A stretch of 64,000 nt of DNA from Exiguobacterium sibiricum 7-3 (GCF_000620865.1 NZ_KK211190.1:2708914-2772913); one strand, 5' to 3'. Numbered from the stretch's first letter, positions 18,121 to 26,289 are shown. Notes: generated by a model from the sequence alone, not told the origin. Numbers and translations are program-made.

Positions 18121-19470
18121 TTACATAAATGATACAAAATGTATTTCAGAAAAATTTATAGTTTTTAATACTGAAGAAAGTTCTAATAAATCTATATCAT
18201 TCAATTTTTTTTCTACAAATACTATTACTTGTTTCTCATCAATATTTTTTAAATTATACAAATAATTTATCTCGTTTAAGACCTCAGGATTATTAAATTC
18301 ATTTCTATTTTTTATAGGATAATTTTTGTTTTCCCTAGGAATTATTGGACTTTTTGTAGTAGCTTGAAAGCGACAGTCAATTTTTAAATATTTGCTCACA
18401 AGAAGTGGTAAGTACATGAACTCTCCAGTTCCAATACATAGTGTTTTAACAGGCGAAACTTTTCCGGAAAGATATTGCGAAATTTCTTTAGCATAGTTAA
18501 AAATATCTTCGTTTTGTATGCTTTCAATACCGAATCGTCCTGTTATACTCAAGTGTTTAGAACTTTTTCCTTTGTAAATGAAATCACTTTTTTTCGTAAA
18601 TTGTTCATATAGAGAATAATAAAAGAAATGACTATTCTCATTATTATCATTTTCTTTTAATTTATAAGATTTTTTTTCTTCAATTAGAACAGTATTTTCA
18701 TTAACTATATTTCCTTTTATCAATGACAAAAAAACAATTTCTATGTCTAATTCTTTTTTCAAATTATCAATTTTTTCTTGATCTTTTTCGGACAACCAAT
18801 TTAAAATTGATAACACTATATAACGTTTTCTAGGAAATTTTTTTTGAATTGATTCTATTATATTTAAAGCAGTTTTTCCGGTAGTGATTTCATCATCAAC
18901 TAAAACAATAGTCTTTTTATTATTTACATAGATTTGATCAAAGTAGCATAATTGATCAACAGCATGAGAGTGTTCTTCCTCAAATGTAAATATTGGTTCT
19001 TTATCTTTAATAATTTCTCTTGTCGTATGTACATAGTTTGTATTATTAAAGCATTGATAAACAACCTGTCCTAGAGCAGTTGCTGTTTCCGCAAAACCTA
19101 AAAATAATAATGAATCTCCTTCATATTTATTAACTATTTCGCTTGAATTAATTTCTGAAAATGATTCTTTATTAAATAGTTCTTTTAAGCGTTTTTCTTC
19201 CTCTATATTTTTTTTTGATACTATAGCAAAATTCAAATGATATGCAAGTGCTTGACCCACTGTAAATAGTACTTGTGGTTTGATTGCAAGATGTTTTCCT
19301 AGCAAAGGGCTCACAAATAAGAATTTTCGTTTCTTATTTTGCCTTTCAGCTAAAAGAAAAACATCATTGAGAGGAATAGCAAATAAATTTTCTTTAATCT
19401 CAACTTTGATTTGTTCACTATAATTGTATTGCTTCTTCAATTTTGAATAGTGATTTGTAGTTAAATCCAT
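18121..19470 (-). CDS. Ter-associated phosphoribosyltransferase with TRSP-type C-terminal domain
   Basis: A 449-residue protein. I use ATG 19470 (MDLTTNHYSKLK), with GGGGTG 7 bases upstream; a TTG five codons earlier is the alternative. The PRPP-binding loop is IVLVDDEITTGKTALNII near residue 190, with FLGFAETATALGQVVY before it. The C-terminal part (about 300-449) matches the TRSP domain, with CRFQATTKSPI. Its start lies inside the end of the CitE-like gene, a 53-base overlap that implies tight coupling. Role: attaches or removes ribose-5-phosphate in the proposed Ter metabolite pathway (inference). Confidence 0.85.
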   Translation of the reverse strand: MDLTTNHYSKLKKQYNYSEQIKVEIKENLFAIPLNDVFLLAERQNKKRKFLFVSPLLGKHLAIKPQVLFTVGQALAYHLNFAIVSKKNIEEEKRLKELFNKESFSEINSSEIVNKYEGDSLLFLGFAETATALGQVVYQCFNNTNYVHTTREIIKDKEPIFTFEEEHSHAVDQLCYFDQIYVNNKKTIVLVDDEITTGKTALNIIESIQKKFPRKRYIVLSILNWLSEKDQEKIDNLKKELDIEIVFLSLIKGNIVNENTVLIEEKKSYKLKENDNNENSHFFYYSLYEQFTKKSDFIYKGKSSKHLSITGRFGIESIQNEDIFNYAKEISQYLSGKVSPVKTLCIGTGEFMYLPLLVSKYLKIDCRFQATTKSPIIPRENKNYPIKNRNEFNNPEVLNEINYLYNLKNIDEKQVIVFVEKKLNDIDLLELSSVLKTINFSEIHFVSFM

Positions 19471-20554
19471 CTTCAAACACCCCAAATATATTTGATTTTA
19501 TAATTATTTTTTTTGCCCATTCTCTATGAGGATTAACTTCATTCATTTTGTTACCATATGTACTTTTTTTCACCCCACCACTATTAACACTATCCAAAAT
19601 CGAAATAGCATCAAGATAATCTTCTTTCTCAACTATTTGCATACAATTAACAGGTAAAATGTGAGAGGGATGGATTATTGTTTTTCCACTCATTCCATTT
19701 TGCTTATCGAGAAGTAGCTCTTTAATCAAACCAGTATCATTTATTTTTAAAGAATACATATCAACTATTGTATCCTCATTTTTCTCCATACTAAAATATT
19801 CCCATACTGGAGCAGATAAAGTGTATTTAGCTTCGATACGTCCAAAAATATTTATAATATCTGAGATGCAGGCATTGATAACCGAAATGTCATAGATTGA
19901 ATAATAAGGTTTTCTTCTTAATCCATAAACACCCGAAAAATCGGTAGCCCCTATTCTTATATTTAATATGATTGGAGCATATTTATCACAGACTTCTTTA
20001 ATTTCTAATAAAGTTTTAATCCGACTTTCTACATAAATAATTTCTTTTGTTTCTAATATTGGCATAGCATAAAGATTTATTGAAAATTTCAAATTAACTT
20101 TTTCTATTAAATTCAAACATTTTTCCAATATGTCTTTTGAACATTTAGGAAATATAAAACCTGTAAGAACCGATAGTTCCAACTTTGTTAACTGCTTCAT
20201 CATTTGATCAAATTGATTATAATTTCTTGTTCTAACGAAAATCAGAGGTAAATCATTTAAAGAGTTGTTATAAAATCGACTTAGTTTTTTCAATTGAAGA
20301 ATTACATTTTTTTCAGCGAATTTCATATCATACTCTGCTACGCTATCTTCTAAGCAAATAGCAACCGATTTTAACTCTTCATATTTTTGATTTATAATGA
20401 TATCTGAAATATCTTGTCGGGTTCCCGGCATATAAAGAAGTGCGCCCAAAGAGTGTTCTAGTAATTCTTTAGGCGCAAATTTATCAAACGTTATTGGTAG
20501 TTTATAAAAAAAACTATCTCTATTCATTTTTTCTAAGTAAGAGAAATATTTCAT
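19418..20554 (-). CDS. HpcH/HpaI-CitE-like carbon-carbon bond lyase
   Basis: A 378-residue member of the CitE-like aldolase superfamily in the Ter-associated branch. The TIM-barrel residues are visible: LLYMPGTRQD, ICLEDSV (metal acidic residues), FVRTRNY (arginine), FIFPKC, PILETKE and IRIGATDF (aspartate). The start at ATG 20554 has AAAGGA 6 bases upstream. It is the first gene of the four-gene minus-strand operon; its end overlaps the PRTase gene by 53 bases. It presumably makes or breaks a C-C bond in the same unknown metabolite. Confidence 0.88.
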   Translation of the reverse strand: MKYFSYLEKMNRDSFFYKLPITFDKFAPKELLEHSLGALLYMPGTRQDISDIIINQKYEELKSVAICLEDSVAEYDMKFAEKNVILQLKKLSRFYNNSLNDLPLIFVRTRNYNQFDQMMKQLTKLELSVLTGFIFPKCSKDILEKCLNLIEKVNLKFSINLYAMPILETKEIIYVESRIKTLLEIKEVCDKYAPIILNIRIGATDFSGVYGLRRKPYYSIYDISVINACISDIINIFGRIEAKYTLSAPVWEYFSMEKNEDTIVDMYSLKINDTGLIKELLLDKQNGMSGKTIIHPSHILPVNCMQIVEKEDYLDAISILDSVNSGGVKKSTYGNKMNEVNPHREWAKKIIIKSNIFGVFEDGFNYKSLFKIEEAIQL

Positions 20555-20675
20555 TGTACATCCTTTCTCTTGAAAAACTAAGATAATTAATAGTTATTCA
20601 AGTAGCAGTCCCTTAATATAATTAAGTTACTACATACCTTTTTAAAAAATTATTTTTTGACAACAGAAAAATAAC

Positions 20676-20716
20676 TGCAATAATAAAGAGCGCTAGGAGC
20701 GCTCTTTATTATTGCA
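20676..20716. terminator. Perfect 19-base-pair terminator after terD
   Basis: The arms at 20676-20694 and 20698-20716 are fully complementary around AGG. It lies just after the terD stop on the minus strand. Confidence 0.85.
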
Positions 20717-20724
20717 TGCTTTTT

Positions 20725-21306
20725 TTAACCTACTTGTAAACCAAAGTTTTTAGCCAAAGCCCCTAATCCACCATTAAACCCACTACCAATTGCGTTAAAT
20801 TTCCATTCTCCGTTGTGACGATACAACTCTGCAGCAACAATGGCAGTTTCTACTGAAAAATCTTCTCCTAAATCGTAACGAATTAATTCTTTTTCTGTAA
20901 CTTCATCAACGATTCTAACAAATGCATTAGTAACTTGACCGAAATTTTGATTACGTGATTCCGCTTCATGGATTGTAATTGTAAACGATACCTTTTCGAC
21001 ATTTTGTGGAATCAACGACAAATCAATTTTAACTTGCTCATCGTCTCCTTCACCTTCTCCAGTTAGATTATCACCACTATGCTTAACTGATCCTTCTCCA
21101 CCAACTAAATTATTAAAATATACAAAATCAAGTTCTGTATTAACTTTTTCGTCTTTATTTAAAAGGAAGACTGAAGAATCTAAATCAAAATCTTTTCCAC
21201 CGTCATATTTATTCGTGTCCCATCCTAACCCTACTACTAATTTAGTTAGACCAGGATTTGATTTTGTTAAATCTACTTTTTGTCCTTTTGATAATGAAAC
21301 TGACAT
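20725..21306 (-). CDS. terD: TerD/TerE-family Ca2+-binding stress protein
   Basis: A 193-residue TerD protein starting at ATG 21306 with GGGAGAG upstream. It shows [43 protein letters not shown], the Ca2+ loop [23 protein letters not shown] and [16 protein letters not shown]. It is close to the protein at 13319 and follows its long paralogue by 27 bases. It belongs to the second terD operon and ends at a strong hairpin, so the CitE operon downstream has its own promoter. Confidence 0.93.
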   Translation of the reverse strand: MSVSLSKGQKVDLTKSNPGLTKLVVGLGWDTNKYDGGKDFDLDSSVFLLNKDEKVNTELDFVYFNNLVGGEGSVKHSGDNLTGEGEGDDEQVKIDLSLIPQNVEKVSFTITIHEAESRNQNFGQVTNAFVRIVDEVTEKELIRYDLGEDFSVETAIVAAELYRHNGEWKFNAIGSGFNGGLGALAKNFGLQVG

Positions 21307-21333
21307 AAAATTCTCTCCCTAAAAAAATATTTT

Positions 21334-21939
21334 TTAAATATACTTTGATAAAATTGAACTTAGTGATTTATCTTTTGTTCCGTCACCTATTGCATTAAAT
21401 TTCCATTCATTATTATGTCGATAAATTTCTCCCGTAACGAGAGAAGTTAATCCTTGAAAGTTATCAGTTAAATTAAACTTTAATAACTCACTTCCCGTAG
21501 ATACATCTTGTATTCTAATGTAGGCATTTTTAATCATTCCAAATTCTTGTTTACGATTTTCACAGTCATAAATATTTACTACGAAAAGTAGTTTTTGAAC
21601 TGAAGATGGTACACGATCTAGCGAAACCAAAATTTGTTCGTCATCACCGTCACCTTCACCTGTTAAATTATCTCCTGAATGTTTTATACTTCCGCACAAA
21701 CTAGACAAATTCCCAAAATATATTACGTGACTTTGACTAAGTAATTTTCCATTTTGGTCAAGCATCAACACTGAAGCATCGCAATCAATAGAATTTGAAG
21801 AACCACCAAACAAAGAACCTAAAAAACCTGAAGTTTCTTTCTGAACTGGATCCCAACCTAAACCAACCATCAAGTTAGATAAATTTTTACTGTTTTTTGT
21901 CAAATCAATTTTTTGACCTTTTACAAGATTAACTGACAT
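21334..21939 (-). CDS. TerD-family protein, long paralogue
   Basis: A 201-residue TerD-domain protein starting at ATG 21939, with GAGGTGGGG just upstream; the longer open frame is not needed. It has the same insertion (GFLGSLFGGSSN) and the same SIDCDASVLML strand as the plus-strand paralogue at 14131, and keeps [14 protein letters not shown] and [15 protein letters not shown]. It leads a two-gene operon with terD at 20725. An inverted AATTAAAGTA-type repeat lies about 108 bases before its start. Confidence 0.9.
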   Translation of the reverse strand: MSVNLVKGQKIDLTKNSKNLSNLMVGLGWDPVQKETSGFLGSLFGGSSNSIDCDASVLMLDQNGKLLSQSHVIYFGNLSSLCGSIKHSGDNLTGEGDGDDEQILVSLDRVPSSVQKLLFVVNIYDCENRKQEFGMIKNAYIRIQDVSTGSELLKFNLTDNFQGLTSLVTGEIYRHNNEWKFNAIGDGTKDKSLSSILSKYI

Positions 21940-22046
21940 TTTCCCCACCTCATGGATGCATTTTTTTACATACATATTTTATCATTAAATAGCACATATT
22001 ACAAATAATTGATTATTATATTGATATATTTAAATAGTTTTTTTAA

Positions 22047-22091
22047 AATTAAAGTATTATTAAATTTAAAATTGAAATCAATACTTTAATA
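22047..22091. promoter_or_regulatory. Inverted repeat in the terD operon promoter region
   Basis: ATTAAAGTATT at 22048-22058 and AATACTTTAAT at 22080-22090 are perfect 11-base inverted arms. The outer bases extend the match to the AATTAAAGTA motif seen in the divergent ter promoter at 13920-14035. It is a candidate operator for the ter genes. Confidence 0.45.
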
Positions 22092-22143
22092 AAAAGAATC
22101 ATATAACTACTTTATTTTCTTTTTAAAGTCTTCGTTTGATTTC

Positions 22144-22374
22144 CTACTTACGTGTTTTAAACTGACTGTACAACAATTTCCAAAGGAATTCCCAACCTTC
22201 CAGATAAGCATTACTGCCACGTGATGCTTGGTCCCCGCCTGATTCGCTCCAGCTGATTTCCCAATGTGTCTCGTCGAGAATTAACCACTCCTTCTTATAG
22301 AACGGTTCCCAGTAAATGATGTCCGCTTGACGAAAATTTTGTTCCTCCCCCTTGTCCGACTCCTGGTACATCAT
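22144..22374 (-). CDS. Small tryptophan-rich hypothetical protein
   Basis: A 76-residue frame from ATG 22374 (an ATGATG start), rich in W, E and Y (IIYWEPFYKKEWLILDE, THWEISWSESGG). No signal peptide or membrane span. A GGGGA element lies about 13 bases upstream, which is a weak arrangement. Its base composition returns to that of the flanking chromosome, so it marks the outer edge of the ter island. I do not recognise it; it could be a truncated remnant. Confidence 0.5.
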   Translation of the reverse strand: MMYQESDKGEEQNFRQADIIYWEPFYKKEWLILDETHWEISWSESGGDQASRGSNAYLEGWEFLWKLLYSQFKTRK

Positions 22375-22540
22375 TTGATAGAGTTATATTATCCCCATTT
22401 CACTTAATTCCTTTTCAAAATATTCCTAGTATTTCTAGTATAATTCATTTTCCGTTTTCTACCTATCTCAAAAAATGATTAGGTTCTGCTGATGGACTTA
22501 ATTCCAATCGGCAGTTGCTTTTTCATCTTTCTGATTCTAT

Positions 22541-22572
22541 ACTGTCAATAACAGTTAAGTGTTATCGACAGT
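22541..22572. promoter_or_regulatory. Inverted repeat, candidate PadR operator
   Basis: ACTGTCAATAACA and TGTTATCGACAGT are 13-base inverted arms with one mismatch around GTTAAG. It lies 33 bases before the PadR gene start and just ahead of a TATAAA-like -10, which is the position expected for an autorepressor site. Confidence 0.6.
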
Positions 22573-22604
22573 TATAAAGTATAACCAATCAGGAGGGATT
22601 TACG

Positions 22605-22943
22605 TTGAAACATACTGGTCGCCACACAGGCGCTTTTTTACTCTTATTCCTTGCGAAAGGTCCCACTTATGGCGGGGATCTGCTTCAACGCTGCGAGCAG
22701 GAATTGCCGTTTAATCCGATTGATAGTGCGATTCTCTACCGGACACTCAAAAAACTTGAAGAAGAAGGTTTCGTCACTTCCATCCTCACCATGTCTCCCC
22801 AAAACAAGATGGTGAAAGTGTATCAGATAACATCGTCCGGTCGGGCACAGCTCGATCGCTTTCATGAGGACATCGAACAAAAACTCCAAAATCTGCTGTA
22901 TTTCCAGACGCATTATGCAAAACAGGTAAAATCCGATGGTTAA
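22605..22943 (+). CDS. PadR-family transcriptional regulator
   Basis: A 112-residue winged-helix protein starting at TTG 22605, 8 bases after AGGAGG. The family pattern is clear: GAFLLLFLAKGPTYGGDLLQ, then SAILYRTLKKLEEEGFV, a YQITSSGRAQL wing, and a C-terminal coiled helix for dimerisation. It overlaps the first permease gene and heads a five-gene operon, so it probably controls these genes and itself through the inverted repeat at 22541-22572. Confidence 0.92.
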   Translation: MKHTGRHTGAFLLLFLAKGPTYGGDLLQRCEQELPFNPIDSAILYRTLKKLEEEGFVTSILTMSPQNKMVKVYQITSSGRAQLDRFHEDIEQKLQNLLYFQTHYAKQVKSDG

Positions 22944-23418
22944 CAGCATCGTGCTGTATGGAATGGTGCTTCTTCTGTCCAGCGTCTCCTTCTATAAGGA
23001 CAAACAAAAGACGCAGGCGGCGTTTGCGAAAGCCTGGAAAATCTTTACGAACCTGTTGCCGGATCTCCTGGCCATCCTGTTGTTCGTCGGCTTGTCGTTA
23101 TCGATCCTGTCGCCTGCTCAAATCTCGGTCTTACTCGGACAGGATGCCGGGTTTCTTGGTATTATACTGTCGCTCGTCATCGGGGCGATTGCTCTGATTC
23201 CGAGCTTCGTCGTCTTTCCGCTCGGAGCGACCTTGCTTGAGAACGGTGCCGGACTGGCGCAAGTCTCGGCTTTAATGGCCTCACTGATGGCCGTCGGAAT
23301 CATGACAATCCCGTTAGAGAGCCGCCTGTTCGGCAAACGGTTTGCTTATGCGCGCAATCTGTCCGCACTTATGATGTGCCTGTTCTTTTCGTTACTCGTA
23401 ATGGAGGTGCTTGGATGA
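22936..23418 (+). CDS. YraQ/DUF318-type permease, first half
   Basis: A 160-residue membrane protein with about four spans, overlapping the PadR gene by 8 bases. It contains LLPDLLAILLFVGLSLS, GQDAGFLGIILSLVIGAIA and SFVVFPLGATLLENGAGL. These match one half of the YraQ/ArsP-like permease family (PF03773). The partner half is the next gene, whose ATG overlaps this stop (ATGA). Together they probably assemble a full two-half transporter; the substrate is unknown. Confidence 0.8.
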   Translation: MVNSIVLYGMVLLLSSVSFYKDKQKTQAAFAKAWKIFTNLLPDLLAILLFVGLSLSILSPAQISVLLGQDAGFLGIILSLVIGAIALIPSFVVFPLGATLLENGAGLAQVSALMASLMAVGIMTIPLESRLFGKRFAYARNLSALMMCLFFSLLVMEVLG

Positions 23419-23924
23419 AACGAATCAAAACATATCGCTTCTTCCTCACAATGTCCGTCCTCTTGCTCGGACTTCTGCTCGTCGATCCTGTACGCGGTCA
23501 GCATGCCGCCCGGCTCAGTTTTAAGAGTCTGCTCGATATGCTGCTTCTGTTGCCGCCAATTTTAGTCTTGGTCGGTTTACTCGATCAATGGATCAAAAAA
23601 GACACCCTGCTGAAATATATGGGACCGGATGCAGGGTTTCAAGGATATCTATATGTCTTATTACTGGCTGCCATCGCAGCCGGTCCGCTCTATGTCGCCT
23701 TTCCCGTCGCCGTCCTCCTGCTTGAAAAAGGGGCCAGCATCCGCTATGTCGTCTTTTTCCTCGGAGCGTTCACGACGGTCAAATTACCGGTCCTGCTGTA
23801 TGAAATCTCTTCGTTTGGCCTTGTCTATACCGCACTTCACATCGGATTCGGTCTGCTGTTCTTTTTCATGACGGCTCAACTTTTTGAGCGGTATCAGACC
23901 GCTTTGAAAATGAAATCATTTTAA
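23415..23924 (+). CDS. YraQ/DUF318-type permease, second half
   Basis: A 169-residue membrane protein starting at ATG 23415, translationally coupled to the previous gene. It has MLLLLPPILVLVGLLDQWI, GPDAGFQGYLYVLLLAAIA and LYVAFPVAVLLLEKGAS, clearly parallel to the first half (GQDAGF..., FPLGATLLENGA). The two genes thus look like a split, internally homologous permease. Confidence 0.8.
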   Translation: MKRIKTYRFFLTMSVLLLGLLLVDPVRGQHAARLSFKSLLDMLLLLPPILVLVGLLDQWIKKDTLLKYMGPDAGFQGYLYVLLLAAIAAGPLYVAFPVAVLLLEKGASIRYVVFFLGAFTTVKLPVLLYEISSFGLVYTALHIGFGLLFFFMTAQLFERYQTALKMKSF

Positions 23925-23941
23925 ATACAGGAGGTTTTTTC

Positions 23942-24601
23942 ATGAGAGATCAACAGCTGTTTCTCTTCGGCGGCGGTCCGCCGTTCACTCCAATGCTTTG
24001 CCAACAATTCGTCTCTTGTCTCGGCCGGTCGGGACCGGTTGCCTTACTATATGTACCGCGTCCCGGCTCAAACTGGGACGATTATGCCCCGATCTATACG
24101 GATGCGTTAACGACAAATGGTGCGACAGATTTCTTCCACTTTCCGTTGTCTGCACGTCCGACACCTGAACAACTCGAACAGTTAGCTGGAAGTGTCGGAA
24201 TCATCATCTCGGGCGGGGAAACGGAACGGTATCAACAGTTCATCGTCGGCACACCAATCGGTACCATCATTCAAGAACGGTTTCAGCACGGCGTTCCTGT
24301 CGCCGGATTTTCAGCCGGCGCCTTACTGACACCAAACGAATGCCGGATTCCTGCGATTGATCAACGGGACGGAAACGCACTTGTCTTGAACGGACTCGGA
24401 CTGCTTACGGATGCTGTAGTTTCTGTCCATTACGACACATGGCAGGAAGAGACGAACTTGTACGAGGCATTCTCAAAGACGGAAAGTACCTTCGGATACG
24501 GTTTACCGGAACGAAGCGGCATTTATCTAAAGAATGGTCGGCTGATGCAACAGGAAGGACCGGAAGCTGTTCTTCTCAGACAAAAGGGGGAAAACATATG
24601 A
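23942..24601 (+). CDS. Peptidase E/cyanophycinase-like (S51) hydrolase
   Basis: A 219-residue protein with the S51 fold. It starts with QLFLFGGGPPF, carries GIIISGGETERY, and has the nucleophile elbow VAGFSAGALL with the active serine. Peptidase E cleaves aspartyl dipeptides; relatives hydrolyse cyanophycin or other substrates. A strong AGGAGG site precedes the ATG. Its stop overlaps the Nudix start (ATGA), so both belong to the PadR operon. Confidence 0.87.
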   Translation: MRDQQLFLFGGGPPFTPMLCQQFVSCLGRSGPVALLYVPRPGSNWDDYAPIYTDALTTNGATDFFHFPLSARPTPEQLEQLAGSVGIIISGGETERYQQFIVGTPIGTIIQERFQHGVPVAGFSAGALLTPNECRIPAIDQRDGNALVLNGLGLLTDAVVSVHYDTWQEETNLYEAFSKTESTFGYGLPERSGIYLKNGRLMQQEGPEAVLLRQKGENI

Positions 24602-25008
24602 CAACGATCGTAACAGCTGTCAAAGGTATCGTGCAGTACGACAACCGGATCTTAATCGTTCAACGCGCCGCTGCCGACTCCGGTGGCGGAACGTGGGAAT
24701 GTCCGGGTGGAAAAATTGATTTCGGCGAGTTGCCGGAAGACAGTCTGGCACGGGAAATCGAGGAAGAGACCGGACTGACGGTCACCGTCGACCGCATTGC
24801 TTATGCTTCGAGTCTGATGACCCATCCGGACCGCCAAGTCATTTTGCTGGTTTACTTCTGCACCGCTACGACCCGGGCCGTCGAATTGTCCGACGAGCAC
24901 GACGCCTACATCTGGGCAGATGAATCGACACTCCGCCAACAGATTGCACCGAATATCCTAGCTGATTTTGAACGGTATCAGATTTTTCCGCAATTGGTTT
25001 CCTCTTAA
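24598..25008 (+). CDS. Nudix hydrolase (MutT-like)
   Basis: A 136-residue Nudix protein. The Nudix box is complete: GKIDFGELPEDSLAREIEEE followed by TGL, with GX5EX7REXXEEXG spacing. I use ATG 24598, which overlaps the previous stop; the longer upstream frame lies inside that gene. It hydrolyses a nucleoside diphosphate-linked compound. It is the last gene of the PadR-led operon and ends at the hairpin at 25061. Confidence 0.92.
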   Translation: MTTIVTAVKGIVQYDNRILIVQRAAADSGGGTWECPGGKIDFGELPEDSLAREIEEETGLTVTVDRIAYASSLMTHPDRQVILLVYFCTATTRAVELSDEHDAYIWADESTLRQQIAPNILADFERYQIFPQLVSS

Positions 25009-25060
25009 AGACAATTCTTCCTATAGTACCGCGTGATTTTAATTCAAGTCACCAGCTCGG

Positions 25061-25088
25061 ACACGTCACTTTTAGTGGCGTGTTTTTT
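25061..25088 (+). terminator. Terminator of the PadR operon
   Basis: ACACGTCAC pairs with GTGGCGTGT around TTTTA, followed by TTTTTT. It is nearly identical to the ridA terminator at 12308. Confidence 0.88.
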
Positions 25089-25239
25089 GTTATGAAATGT
25101 CTGTCTGTTGAAACACTACTTTTGATAAATTACCTGCCAATATATCTCTCATTTAGTTAGATATTTAAAATCCGCTTGTATTCAGGATAAAAGATTCCTA
25201 AAATGAACAAGTATGTCATGCCATTTAAGGAGTCTACCT

Positions 25240-26232
25240 ATGAAACTATCCTTTACTTACTTTGCGTTACCACTAGCTGCCCTTCTCTTAACGGGATGTG
25301 CCGGTGAAGAAACAGCTTCGCAAGAACCGAAGACTGACCAAGAAACTATCCAAAAGAATCCACCGAAGCAGGCAGAAACAGAAACTAAACCGGTCGAATC
25401 AGACCAAACGTCTGAGAAACCCGTTACGAAAAAACCTGCGAACACCGAAACGACCATTGCTGACGCGACAGCCAAGTCTTCGAAGAACTCCATTTTTTCG
25501 GGATATACAAAACTGAACGTCGACGGAGGCGATATGTCGGGTGACCGGGAACCAAATGTCGTCGTCAATATCGGTTTTGGCGACCGCGAGTACTGGGCCT
25601 TTACGAACGAACATGCCCAACTTGTTAAAGTCGTCGCCAAAAAAATCACCTTACAAAATGATGCCGAGGAGACGACATCATCCGGCCGTTACTATTCGGA
25701 TGAAGCGAAGGTCCCAGGTGTCGAGAGTCCGCAACTCGACGAGGGACACGTCATTGCCGATTCGCTCGGCGGGGTCTCAAATGCGTACAATATCACGCCG
25801 CAGGACAGCACGCTCAATCGCCACGGCGATCAAGCTTATATGGAAAACACCATCCGCAAGGCCGGTGAGGTGACGGACTTTGAAGCGACCATTACGTATC
25901 CCGATACGACAACACAAATCCCGTCGCATTATCACTATACGTATACGCTGCGTGGAAATAAAATCGTCGATGATTTCGATAACGTCAACCCGGATGAAGT
26001 CAATGCCGAACTTGGTCTGACTGAAGACAAAGAAGAACCGGCACCAGCTCCTGCCGATCCGGAACTAGATTCCGACACAACGGGTGACGTCTCAACCGTT
26101 GATACGAACGGCAACGGACAAGTCACGATCCAAGAGGCAAAAGACGCCGGATTCAGCATGCCGATCACGGATGATCATTGGCTCTATCCCTACATGCGGG
26201 ACAATGACCATGACGGGATGGTCGGCGAATAA
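25240..26232 (+). CDS. Secreted DNA/RNA non-specific endonuclease lipoprotein with EF-hand-like tail
   Basis: A 330-residue protein from ATG 25240 (AAGGAG upstream). The signal MKLSFTYFALPLAALLLTGC has a lipobox cysteine. A T/K/E/Q-rich linker follows, then a nuclease domain of the Endonuclease_NS_2 type (about residues 95-250) with LDEGHVIADSLGG, NITPQDSTLNRHGDQAYME and YHYTYTLRG; the histidine of GHVIAD is the expected catalytic base. The C-terminus has a Ca2+-loop-like DTNGNGQVTIQEA and DNDHDGMVGE. It is probably a surface nuclease for nutrient or DNA scavenging. It is transcribed alone. Confidence 0.9.
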   Translation: MKLSFTYFALPLAALLLTGCAGEETASQEPKTDQETIQKNPPKQAETETKPVESDQTSEKPVTKKPANTETTIADATAKSSKNSIFSGYTKLNVDGGDMSGDREPNVVVNIGFGDREYWAFTNEHAQLVKVVAKKITLQNDAEETTSSGRYYSDEAKVPGVESPQLDEGHVIADSLGGVSNAYNITPQDSTLNRHGDQAYMENTIRKAGEVTDFEATITYPDTTTQIPSHYHYTYTLRGNKIVDDFDNVNPDEVNAELGLTEDKEEPAPAPADPELDSDTTGDVSTVDTNGNGQVTIQEAKDAGFSMPITDDHWLYPYMRDNDHDGMVGE

Positions 26233-26250
26233 GTTTTACGTGAAGCATGA

Positions 26251-26280
26251 AACAGGCGGACTCCGAGGAGCCCGCCTGTT
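26251..26280. terminator. Hairpin between convergent genes
   Basis: AACAGGCGG and CCGCCTGTT pair outside an inner CTCC-GA-GGAG stem with one mismatch. The minus-strand side ends in TTT, so it more likely serves the diguanylate cyclase gene; U-runs are short. Confidence 0.6.
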
Positions 26281-26289
26281 GGTGTTGGA

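Noticed and set aside
24439-24597. Extended Nudix protein start
   Set aside because: It overlaps the S51 hydrolase gene in another frame; ATG 24598 with AAAGGGGG is the natural start.
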